From Deltaproteobacteria bacterium (GTDB lineage: Bacteria; Desulfobacterota; Desulfuromonadia; Geobacterales; DSM-12255), in the NCBI GenBank assembly GCA_017861215.1, contig JAGFXN010000129.1, positions 1 to 5,181 of the forward strand: DNA of 5,181 nucleotides, given 5' to 3'. The translations under genes and the position numbers were made by a program. Shown here in pieces: positions 1-5,181 of this stretch. Each line of letters opens with the position of its first letter. Position 1 is the first letter of the stretch. The notes below the pieces were generated by a model. That model saw nothing but the letters and a program-made list of their open reading frames with translations. It had not been told where the DNA came from and made no database searches.

Positions 1-13
1 CCTGTTTTATGCT

Positions 14-35
14 TAAGATACATTAAATTAACCTA
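14..35 (+). promoter_or_regulatory. Possible promoter -10 region upstream of the riboswitch
   Basis: The 38 bases before the aptamer are AT-rich and must lie close to the transcription start, because the P1 stem begins at base 39. Weak sigma-70-like -10 candidates are TAAGAT (14-19), TACATT (19-24) and TTAAAT (23-28). The matching -35 hexamer would fall at or beyond the left edge, so it cannot be judged. No sigma-54-type GG/GC pair is visible. The location is inferred from the leader RNA rather than from a strong motif. Confidence 0.25.
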
Positions 36-38
36 TTG

Positions 39-136
39 CTGTTTCCGAAGAGGTAAACTCAGGGTAACCTGGGGGCACAAAGCCGCGGATCCTGAAGAAG
101 CTCTTTAATCAGGATAGCCGGGCTGGCGAGAAACAG
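39..136 (+). promoter_or_regulatory. GEMM-I (cyclic di-GMP-I class) riboswitch aptamer
   Basis: This leader RNA probably senses a cyclic dinucleotide, either c-di-GMP or 3',3'-cGAMP. The closing P1 stem pairs CTGTTTC (39-45) with GAAACAG (130-136). The next hairpin is CTCAGG (58-63), a GTAA GNRA tetraloop (64-67) and CCTGGG (68-73), preceded by the family signature GGTAAAC (52-58). The conserved joining strand CACAAAGCC (76-84) follows. A second hairpin pairs ATCCTG (89-94) with CAGGAT (110-115), and the 3' consensus TAGCCGGGCTGGC (115-127) completes the fold. Aligned by hand to the Vibrio cholerae Vc2 aptamer, the stretch 51-84 matches base for base in length. The Vc2 ligand-contacting residues G20 and A47 align with G53 and A80. 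C92 aligns with G126, or with C127 if one base is inserted. Ligand identity is therefore open. The overlap with the terminator at 130-182 predicts an ON switch for the operon downstream. Confidence 0.88.
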
Positions 137-182
137 TTCCTCTAGTGCTTAAATGTGCGCTGCGGACTGTTTCTTTTTTTTT
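130..182 (+). terminator. Riboswitch-controlled intrinsic terminator (expression platform)
   Basis: GAAACAGTTC (130-139) pairs with GGACTGTTTC (164-173), including one G-U pair. An upper stem pairs AGTGC (144-148) with GCGCT (157-161) around the loop 149-156. Nine T residues (174-182) follow directly, as in a Rho-independent terminator. Bases 130-136 are also the 3' strand of the aptamer P1 stem, and 167-173 repeat the sequence of its 5' strand (39-45). When ligand stabilises P1, the terminator loses its 5' arm and transcription continues. Without ligand the terminator forms. This is seen directly from the pairing; the ON direction is inferred from it. Confidence 0.88.
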
Positions 183-251
183 ATGGAGTTCTGGGTAAAA
201 AGCACGATAATAAAAATACATTATGATACTGCAGCAGGAAAGGAGTACGCA

Positions 252-410
252 ATGAAATCCAAACTTCGCTTCGCAATTCTGTGTTTGGTTATTTCCCTTG
301 GAATGAGCAATATACGTTTAGCAGCGGTAAACGGTTCACTCATTGTTCAGGAGGCTCTGCCAGCAGCTGTTAGTGGGTTTGATCGCACGGCGCTAGGGGC
401 TGGATTATGA
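252..410 (+). CDS. Small secreted peptide, function unknown (52 aa)
   Basis: This is the first gene after the riboswitch. I do not recognise the family. The start at 252 is preceded by AAAGGAG (239-245) with a six-base spacer. In-frame upstream starts at 153 and 183 lie in the terminator hairpin or just after its T tract and have no ribosome binding site. The protein begins with a basic MKSKLR segment and a hydrophobic core (about residues 7-20), then a possible signal peptidase site near LAA (about 23-25). That would leave a mature peptide of about 27 residues. The cysteine at about residue 11 is not in a good lipobox. The stop codon overlaps the next start as ATGA (407-410), so translation of the two genes is probably coupled. 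It could be a genuine secreted peptide or simply a translated leader that feeds ribosomes to the next gene. Confidence 0.65.
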   Translation: MKSKLRFAILCLVISLGMSNIRLAAVNGSLIVQEALPAAVSGFDRTALGAGL

Positions 411-952
411 GCCACGGGATTTCATCACTATTGAAACGCGCTGTTCTGCTGACAGGAATGGTAACACTCCTTGCCCAGGGGGAGGTCTTTGCGGAGCGGC
501 AGGGCGACAGTGTCACTCCGTCGCTACAATCCCCGGCAGGGCAGGCAAACGTATCGTCGCTTAGCCTCAGGCTTCAGGCAGTCAAGAAGGATCTTGAGAT
601 TTATCTGACCTTTGCCGAACATTTTAACAATAGCGGCGAAACAAAAACAGTGGCGCAACTTCAGGCACCGCTAAGCGATTACCTGACAAGGCATGTCAAC
701 AATCTTCTGACTCAGGCCGCTGAATCTTCAAATGTTGAAGCAATCCGACTGGCGGCAGAGATCATGTACATAAAAACATGTCTCTTGATGGCCCTTAACC
801 AGAGTGAGGAGGCCAGGGCTGTGATTGACGATATGAAGAAGGTCCTTGCGTCCTATCAGAAAATAACGGTCCAGATTCCTGGCAAGACAACCACTCTGGA
901 CGAGGCTATCCTCCAGCTAGACAATGAACTGACAAAAACCACAGCCAGATAA
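407..952 (+). CDS. Secreted helical protein with a TPR-like segment, function unknown (181 aa)
   Basis: The protein has a clear Sec signal peptide: basic residues K10-R11, a hydrophobic core at about 12-23, and a predicted cut after V-F-A (27-29). The mature part of about 152 residues should be periplasmic and almost entirely alpha-helical. Residues 107-147 alternate small and large hydrophobic residues in a way that resembles one TPR-type helix pair, with the signature-like segment NQSEEARAVI (131-140). There is one cysteine, C125. AGGGG (395-399) lies seven bases before the start, inside the upstream gene. It is followed after 25 bases by the ExbB-like gene. In TonB2-type clusters of other bacteria a secreted helical protein (DUF3450) sits in this position, but I see no sequence motif that links the two. 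Possible roles are an accessory or scaffold protein for the motor; this is inference from context. Confidence 0.8.
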   Translation: MSHGISSLLKRAVLLTGMVTLLAQGEVFAERQGDSVTPSLQSPAGQANVSSLSLRLQAVKKDLEIYLTFAEHFNNSGETKTVAQLQAPLSDYLTRHVNNLLTQAAESSNVEAIRLAAEIMYIKTCLLMALNQSEEARAVIDDMKKVLASYQKITVQIPGKTTTLDEAILQLDNELTKTTAR

Positions 953-977
953 AAATAAATAGCGAGGGTCCTTTACC

Positions 978-1553
978 ATGGAGTTTTTTGGACTGTTCAC
1001 CATCAACCCTGAAAGTTTTAACGTCTGGTCATTGAGAATATCCATGACCCTGACCACCACCATCTTCATCCTCGGCTGTTCCTTGGCCATCCGGGCCTTC
1101 CTGCATGCCAGAGGAGCCGATCCCGACCATCTCGACAGCATTAAAGACAAGGAAGCTTCACCGAAAGACTCCCTGTCGGAAAGCGTCGCCAAAATCCTCT
1201 GGTCCACGAGGCAGAACGAGGCAACGGCCGGCTATGTGGCTCCGAAGGAATTTCTGCGCGACGCCACGCGCCAGGTTGCGGAAAACAGTTTTGAAGGAAG
1301 ATACGTCATCACTATCTACAAGTGCGCCAACATTCTGCCGCCGATCGGTTTATGGGGCACGGTGGCAGGTATGATCGTCATCTTCCTCTATACCGGAGAT
1401 CCCGGCAATGCCCTGAACAAGGGGGCCATCGGAACCAAGCTCTGGTCAACGTTTCTTGCTCTTCTCTATTACGTTTCTCTCGAGGCAATCTGCCTGTTCC
1501 TGGGCATGAGAGCGAGGAAGTGCATCAACCTTGGCCTGCAAGTGAAGGTCTGA
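978..1553 (+). CDS. MotA/TolQ/ExbB-family proton channel subunit (191 aa)
   Basis: This is an inner-membrane stator subunit that, in this family, forms the pentameric scaffold of an ion channel around an ExbD/TolR dimer and converts proton or sodium flow into mechanical work. Three membrane segments are visible: about 21-42, 117-138 and 155-176. A charged cytoplasmic loop (about 43-108) lies between the first two. The diagnostic TM2 motif is PPIGLWGTVAGMIVIF (121-136), matching the PxxGLxGTVxG pattern of ExbB and TolQ. The TM3 region GAIGTKLWSTFLALLYY (149-165) matches the GIxxALxxTxxGL pattern. T128 and T158 align with the pore threonines T148 and T181 of E. coli ExbB. The position of ExbB E176 appears to be T153. 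At 191 residues it is shorter than E. coli ExbB (244), with almost no cytoplasmic tail after TM3. GAGGGT (964-969) supports the start. The ExbD-like partner follows immediately, so the pair is almost certainly functional together. I give no symbol because the specific system is unknown. Confidence 0.87.
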   Translation: MEFFGLFTINPESFNVWSLRISMTLTTTIFILGCSLAIRAFLHARGADPDHLDSIKDKEASPKDSLSESVAKILWSTRQNEATAGYVAPKEFLRDATRQVAENSFEGRYVITIYKCANILPPIGLWGTVAGMIVIFLYTGDPGNALNKGAIGTKLWSTFLALLYYVSLEAICLFLGMRARKCINLGLQVKV

Positions 1554-1572
1554 CCCGAGGGGGCGCCATACA

Positions 1573-2046
1573 ATGGGCACGAAACAAGTCGCACGGCATA
1601 CCTGGCTGTTTTCCTTTACCGACATCGCCTTTCTGCTTCTGCTGGTGTATACCCAGCTGGCACGCATGAGCTCTTCCGATATCCCGGTGGCGGAGATGCG
1701 TCTGCCGGCGCCGGTGGTGGCAAAGAGTCCCGAACTGACTCTCCTGAAATCAAACCAGGACTACCGCCAACTGCTTGTGGAAAAACATTCCGACAAACCG
1801 TACCGCCTGGTGCGCGTCATCGGCGGAAACGAGGCTGCGCGCAGCGAGCCCATGACTTTCGAAGAACTTAGCGCCACCCTGCAGGTGCTCCGCAGCGAGA
1901 AGAAGAACCCGCCCCGGCCGGTGGTGGTGCCGCTCCCCGAATCATTCAGCAGCGACCTGCTCCAGGCGGCGGCAGTGGTGGGCAAGTACTGGAGTCAGCC
2001 GGGTACCGCGGTGGTCCACATGGAACGTAACGAAGGAAAGCCATGA
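1573..2046 (+). CDS. ExbD/TolR-like subunit of the proton channel (157 aa)
   Basis: This is the partner of the preceding channel subunit. ExbD and TolR have one membrane helix carrying an essential aspartate that is protonated during ion passage, plus a small periplasmic domain. Here a short basic N-terminus (K4, R8) precedes a helix at about 11-30 with the motif FSFTDIAFLLLLVY (13-26). D17 takes the place of E. coli ExbD D25. The periplasmic part (33-157) ends with PVVVPLPESFSSDLLQAAAV (116-135) and TAVVHM (145-150). That arrangement recalls the strand-helix-strand end of ExbD/TolR domains. Length is normal or slightly long for the family (ExbD 141, TolR 142). The start is chosen from GAGGGGG (1557-1563), nine bases before ATG. 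The stop overlaps the next start as ATGA (2043-2046). Confidence 0.85.
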   Translation: MGTKQVARHTWLFSFTDIAFLLLLVYTQLARMSSSDIPVAEMRLPAPVVAKSPELTLLKSNQDYRQLLVEKHSDKPYRLVRVIGGNEAARSEPMTFEELSATLQVLRSEKKNPPRPVVVPLPESFSSDLLQAAAVVGKYWSQPGTAVVHMERNEGKP

Positions 2047-3110
2047 GTCGTCTGATGCGCAGGGCCTATGGACACGGTGGAACGCGGCTGGAGCACATCA
2101 TCGTCTGTGCCTCTCCCATGCAATCCCCACCCACGCCGCTTTGGCAAAAACTGCCGGTGGTGCTGCTCCTGCTTGCCATACCGGTTCTTGTCAGCCGCTA
2201 TGCCGTACCCACGGCCCCCTTGCTCACGAGAACCGTTATCGACATCAGTAAACTGACGGTCAAGCCTCCCCCCCCTCCACCCAAGCCGGTTGTACCCGAA
2301 CCTGAACGGATTCGCCCGATCGAGCGCCCGGTGGAACCCCCACCGAAACCGGAAACAATTACGGAACAGACTGCTCCAAAAACAGTGGAGCGCAGGACAG
2401 TACTGCCTGCACCGCTTGAGGTGAGCCGCCCCTCCATAGTGCGGTCATCCCCAGCGAAGAGTACCGTCGAAAGCAACGTTCAGCCCCGCGTGGTACGCGA
2501 ACGCCGACAGGTTGATCTGCCAGGCGGAACAAGCGCCGCAACCCGCCTCAGAAGGGAGACGGTAGCGGGTGAAGCACCGTCGGACAAAACCACCATATCC
2601 CGGGTACGAGGTGTGACCGCCCTGGAATCATCGCAATCCAGCGAACGGGTTGCGGTCCTGCGCCGCACAACCCCGGCCGGTGAGCTTTCCGCGGGCGCCA
2701 GCGGAAACGGGTTAGCGAAACGACCTGCTGCCGTTCGAAGCGGTCGTGCCTCCGCTTTACTGGCAGAAGATGTACCACGCGTAACCACCGCAAGGGAGAG
2801 AACTAAAATCACCGGCAGTGGTGGGGGAGGCGATGGGGAGTCGCCGGCATCCGTAGGCCTGGCCCGCGGCGTGTCGCTCATGAGCCTGGAAATCTGTGCC
2901 AGCTCCCGACAGCAGGAGGAAGCCATCAAGGCAGTGTTAAGTGTTATTGGCTCACGCCAAAACTGCAGGGACGAAAAGGGGGAATTCCAATTCAAGGGAA
3001 CGAAGCGGGTCTCATCCTTCAATATCATGATATTCCCTTCCCAAGGACGAAAGCCATCTCATCGATGCGAGGAACTGGAAAATGCCTATACGTGTCTTAA
3101 GAAACACTGA
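2043..3110 (+). CDS. TonB-like energy-transducing protein with atypical C-terminal domain (355 aa)
   Basis: The protein has the TonB/TolA plan: a short cytoplasmic N-terminus (1-36), one membrane helix (about 37-53), a periplasmic spacer and a small C-terminal domain. Proline-rich KP/EP sequence runs from 74 to 103 and starts with six prolines (75-80). The spacer continues to about 270 and is rich in Arg, Ser, Thr and Ala. It has several degenerate RR-containing segments (around 117-121, 153-158, 169-175 and 206-213) and ends in a glycine hinge (258-263). The C-terminal domain (about 272-355) has four cysteines (C285, C308, C342, C351) that could form two disulfides. It shows no YP motif or other signature of the classical TonB receptor-binding domain. 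AAGGA (2033-2037) and the ATGA overlap support the start at 2043. An internal ATG at 2118 has no ribosome binding site. Presumably the channel pair upstream energises it. Its outer partner is unknown and could be the next gene's product. Confidence 0.75.
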   Translation: MSRLMRRAYGHGGTRLEHIIVCASPMQSPPTPLWQKLPVVLLLLAIPVLVSRYAVPTAPLLTRTVIDISKLTVKPPPPPPKPVVPEPERIRPIERPVEPPPKPETITEQTAPKTVERRTVLPAPLEVSRPSIVRSSPAKSTVESNVQPRVVRERRQVDLPGGTSAATRLRRETVAGEAPSDKTTISRVRGVTALESSQSSERVAVLRRTTPAGELSAGASGNGLAKRPAAVRSGRASALLAEDVPRVTTARERTKITGSGGGGDGESPASVGLARGVSLMSLEICASSRQQEEAIKAVLSVIGSRQNCRDEKGEFQFKGTKRVSSFNIMIFPSQGRKPSHRCEELENAYTCLKKH

Positions 3111-5142
3111 CGTACGATTCTTTGTCTCTTGTCTCTGCGCTACCTGCCTGCTGCTGGGAACAACTGCTTCCTGGGCAGCCGTTACAAAAAAAGGCAAGAG
3201 CGGCGCAGCTCTTTCATCGGCGGCAGCGAAGGGCAAAACCAGCGGCACCGCGGCAACGATAACAGCTCAGCCTCCGAAAGACGCTGCCCCGGCAGCCGCG
3301 TCGACCGCGCCCAAAGAGTGGGGTCCCTATCTGGATGTTGCCTATGAACTGACCTACTGGGAGAAGGCCGAAATAAGAGAGTGGCGAGAGAAACGCGATC
3401 AGGAGATCGGTGAGACCCTGGCGGCCTATATTGCTGCCTGGAGTGGCAAGCTGAACCCTCTCCAGGAGAGCACCCCTGCTGATCGCAAGGCAGAACAGCT
3501 GCCGGTTTACCGGGATCGGGAGTTTCTGCGCCTGGCAATTGCCCAGACAATTGATTATCTCCAGAGTGACAACCTGGAAAGTCTCGGCAGTGCAGCCAAG
3601 ACCATCGAAAGGCTGAAAGGCAAGTCGTCCATGCCGGAGATTGCATACTGGACTGGACTGGTACTGTCTCTGCAGGCCTTGGAAAGCAGCAACTCCGACG
3701 AGTTTATCACCCAGGTCTATGATATCTGGAACAGAGCCGTACTCTATATCGAGCAGAATGAATTAGCCCGCGATGCATCGAGCAAAACCGCTGCATCAAG
3801 TACACCCTTTTACTACCGTAATCTGATAAATCTGGTTGTCAACAGGGCCATCATCAGTAGGAAGCAGGAAAACCTGAACGCCTTGGGCCCGCTGTTTGTG
3901 ATGATGAAGGATAGAAACCTGGGAGAGAAAGACAGCGAAGGCAAGTACACGACAACACTGGTCCAGCGCATCGTCGACGGCCTGACGGCACCCGATACGG
4001 ACCGGTACCGGCTGAATTTCACCGTGGCGCTGATCGAGTCAAAACGGCTGCAACAGGTTGCCAGCGCAAAGCTTGATGCCGAAGGCATGACCGATGCGGT
4101 ACAAAAGACCTTTGAACAGGCCCGGACCTATAACGACCTGGTTTTCAAATGGGCCGCGTCCCGGCGAAGCAGCGGCGTTGTCACGGCCGCTGTCGACTAC
4201 CTGGATCTGACCAGCTTCGCCATCCAGCGCCTGCCTGACAATGAAAAGGCTCCAGCCTACCAATTCTTTTCCGCCCTGCCCGGTCAGGAGGGCGGCTCGG
4301 CGATTCTGAAATCCATGGCCATCTTCAACGATATCGCCACCTACTCGGCCGGCGGTTGGGAGAGGGCCGGGTATCAGAGTCGTGAGTTGTACCTGAAATC
4401 ATCCCACCGGCTCTGGCGGGCCATCATGGAACTGGCTCTCTGGACCGGTGACTTCTATCTCGCAAAGCTGAATGCTGCCAAAGACGTGCCGAGCATGAAA
4501 AGAGATGCCGTATCCATGCAGGCGGCCCTCGACTCCTATCTGGACTTCCTGACTGCCCAGCGGGGAAGAGGGTTGAATGACGTTGTCCCTGATTCAGCTT
4601 ACTTCGGAGCCTTCGAGGCGGCGGACAAGCTGGCCTATGCCTATCAGAAGGTCAGCGCGTTCGGCAGCGATAACAGCGCCTACAACCTCTGGTTCACGCA
4701 CCGCCTTCTGGCGACTGAATTGTTTCCTCTGTCGCTACGCGAGGTTCGCCAGACGTTAGCTGCACTAAAACAGGACGGACGTTACAACCTTTATCTCGAC
4801 TATTTCATACCTCTGGCAAGCCGTGTCAAACAGTCCCCGGCGATCAGTAACTGGATCACTGGACAGCAGTCAGAAACAGTGTCAGTCATTCCAGAGTACA
4901 CCTCTGCCATCGAGAAACTCTTTGCTGGCGAATCCGATAGTGATGCCAAAGGAACTGCCGCCGGTACCCCTTCGGCGGCCACTTTTGTAGCCTCATTTCA
5001 AACTTTGCGAGAAGAAATGCAAAGGAAACCTGATCATCCGGTCCACAGGCTCCTGAAGTCGTTCTATTTTGAGGAATTTCTGAAAAACACCTCTTTTACG
5101 CAACTGCTGAAAGACCCGTCCCGGCTGGATCGTGCTTTTTGA
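3082..5142 (+). CDS. Large secreted alpha-helical protein, function unknown (686 aa)
   Basis: I do not recognise this family. A Sec signal peptide is visible: R4, R7 and R12, a hydrophobic core at about 13-28, and a likely cut after S-W-A (30-32). Residues 33-78 are a low-complexity Ala/Lys/Ser/Thr/Pro stretch that looks like a flexible linker. From about W80 to the end the sequence is dominated by amphipathic helices with many Tyr, Trp and Leu residues, as in helical-repeat (TPR- or SEL1-like) solenoids. I see no clean repeat consensus, no catalytic motif and no haem-binding CxxCH. All cysteines lie in the signal peptide, so the mature protein has none. A second low-complexity patch occurs at about 613-632. 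GAGGA (3069-3073) lies eight bases before the start, inside the preceding gene, and the two genes overlap by 29 bases. A periplasmic or outer-membrane-associated partner of the TonB-like protein is the most natural role, but this is inference from position. Confidence 0.8.
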   Translation: MPIRVLRNTDVRFFVSCLCATCLLLGTTASWAAVTKKGKSGAALSSAAAKGKTSGTAATITAQPPKDAAPAAASTAPKEWGPYLDVAYELTYWEKAEIREWREKRDQEIGETLAAYIAAWSGKLNPLQESTPADRKAEQLPVYRDREFLRLAIAQTIDYLQSDNLESLGSAAKTIERLKGKSSMPEIAYWTGLVLSLQALESSNSDEFITQVYDIWNRAVLYIEQNELARDASSKTAASSTPFYYRNLINLVVNRAIISRKQENLNALGPLFVMMKDRNLGEKDSEGKYTTTLVQRIVDGLTAPDTDRYRLNFTVALIESKRLQQVASAKLDAEGMTDAVQKTFEQARTYNDLVFKWAASRRSSGVVTAAVDYLDLTSFAIQRLPDNEKAPAYQFFSALPGQEGGSAILKSMAIFNDIATYSAGGWERAGYQSRELYLKSSHRLWRAIMELALWTGDFYLAKLNAAKDVPSMKRDAVSMQAALDSYLDFLTAQRGRGLNDVVPDSAYFGAFEAADKLAYAYQKVSAFGSDNSAYNLWFTHRLLATELFPLSLREVRQTLAALKQDGRYNLYLDYFIPLASRVKQSPAISNWITGQQSETVSVIPEYTSAIEKLFAGESDSDAKGTAAGTPSAATFVASFQTLREEMQRKPDHPVHRLLKSFYFEEFLKNTSFTQLLKDPSRLDRAF

Positions 5143-5157
5143 TACCGGTTTGAAAAC

Positions 5158-5168
5158 AAGGCGGTGAT
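5158..5168 (+). promoter_or_regulatory. Near-consensus ribosome binding site for the next gene
   Basis: AAGGCGGTGAT differs at one base from AAGGAGGTGAT, the sequence complementary to the 3' end of 16S rRNA. It lies 15 bases after the stop of the preceding gene. Two starts could use it: ATG at 5167 or, with the better spacing of six bases after the GG, TTG at 5171. Confidence 0.6.
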
Positions 5169-5170
5169 GA

Positions 5171-5181
5171 TTGAAACGAGA
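5171..5181 (+). CDS. Start of a further operon gene, truncated by the window edge
   Basis: Only three codons and part of a fourth are present. Starting at TTG 5171 the product begins M-K-R, typical of the basic end of a signal peptide, and the spacing from the strong ribosome binding site is ideal. The alternative ATG at 5167, in another frame, gives M-I-E-T-R but overlaps the ribosome binding site. Nothing can be said about function. The short gap and absence of a terminator suggest the operon continues. Confidence 0.4.

Noticed and set aside
222..227. TATGAT as a second -10 box just before the first gene
   Set aside because: There is no -35-like hexamer 16-18 bases upstream, and transcription would start only a few bases before the ribosome binding site.
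153..251. Upstream in-frame starts (153, 183) extending the first small gene
   Set aside because: 153 lies inside the terminator loop and 183 immediately after its T tract. Neither has a ribosome binding site, while 252 has AAAGGAG at good spacing and begins a signal-like sequence.
2118..2120. Alternative ATG start for the TonB-like gene
   Set aside because: The preceding bases are pyrimidine-rich with no ribosome binding site, whereas 2043 has AAGGA and the ATGA overlap. It would still keep the membrane helix, so it cannot be fully excluded.
2068..2256. Plus-strand open frame of 62 codons in another frame inside the TonB-like gene
   Set aside because: It has no ribosome binding site, overlaps the membrane-helix coding region and has no protein features of its own.
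2820..2838. Possible two-layer G-quadruplex
   Set aside because: The G-runs are explained by the glycine hinge codons of the TonB-like protein, and only two-G layers are possible.
2480..3028. Minus-strand open frame of 182 codons opposite the TonB-like gene
   Set aside because: GC-rich codons on the plus strand leave the antisense frames open. The translation is Arg/Ser/Pro-rich with no domain, and the plus-strand gene is well supported.
3182..3646. Minus-strand open frame of 154 codons opposite the large helical gene
   Set aside because: It has no ribosome binding site or recognisable protein features and lies wholly within a strong plus-strand gene.
5135..5160. T-run after the large gene as a terminator
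   Set aside because: There is no convincing hairpin before the five T residues, and a strong ribosome binding site follows at once.

Overview
The window looks like the first 5.2 kb of a single plus-strand operon from a Gram-negative bacterium. It has signal peptides ending in A-x-A-type sites, an inner-membrane ExbB/ExbD pair, and a TonB-like protein with a proline-rich periplasmic spacer. The leader RNA resembles the GEMM-I cyclic-dinucleotide riboswitches that are especially common in Geobacter and its relatives (Desulfuromonadia). Together with moderately high GC and orphan secreted proteins, this makes a Geobacter-like host my best guess. That assignment is an inference, because no taxonomic marker is present.

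Layout. Bases 1-38 are AT-rich and probably hold the promoter. Bases 39-136 fold as a GEMM-I (cyclic di-GMP-I class) aptamer. Bases 130-182 form an intrinsic terminator whose 5' arm is the same seven bases that close the aptamer. The two folds exclude each other, so ligand binding should switch transcription ON. Six complete genes follow: a 52-residue secreted peptide (252-410), a 181-residue secreted helical protein (407-952), an ExbB/TolQ/MotA-family proton channel subunit (978-1553), an ExbD/TolR-like subunit (1573-2046), a TonB-like protein with an unusual cysteine-containing C-terminus (2043-3110), and a 686-residue secreted helical protein (3082-5142). A near-perfect Shine-Dalgarno sequence at the right edge suggests that another gene begins there.

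The genes are packed tightly. Three junctions overlap (ATGA, ATGA and 29 bases) and the other gaps are about 20-25 bases, which implies co-transcription and translational coupling. No terminator is seen after the leader, so the operon probably runs on past the window.

Interpretation. The central three genes form an ion-motive-force-driven envelope motor of the ExbB-ExbD-TonB or TolQ-TolR-TolA type. The TonB-like member lacks the usual TonB C-terminal domain, and the flanking genes encode secreted helical proteins rather than an obvious TonB-dependent receptor. The motor therefore probably drives something other than classical metal or cobalamin uptake. The layout (secreted helical protein, ExbB, ExbD, TonB, large helical protein) resembles the extended TonB2-type clusters of marine gammaproteobacteria, but by order only. 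The most interesting point is that this orphan energy-transducing machine appears to be gated by a cyclic-dinucleotide ON riboswitch.
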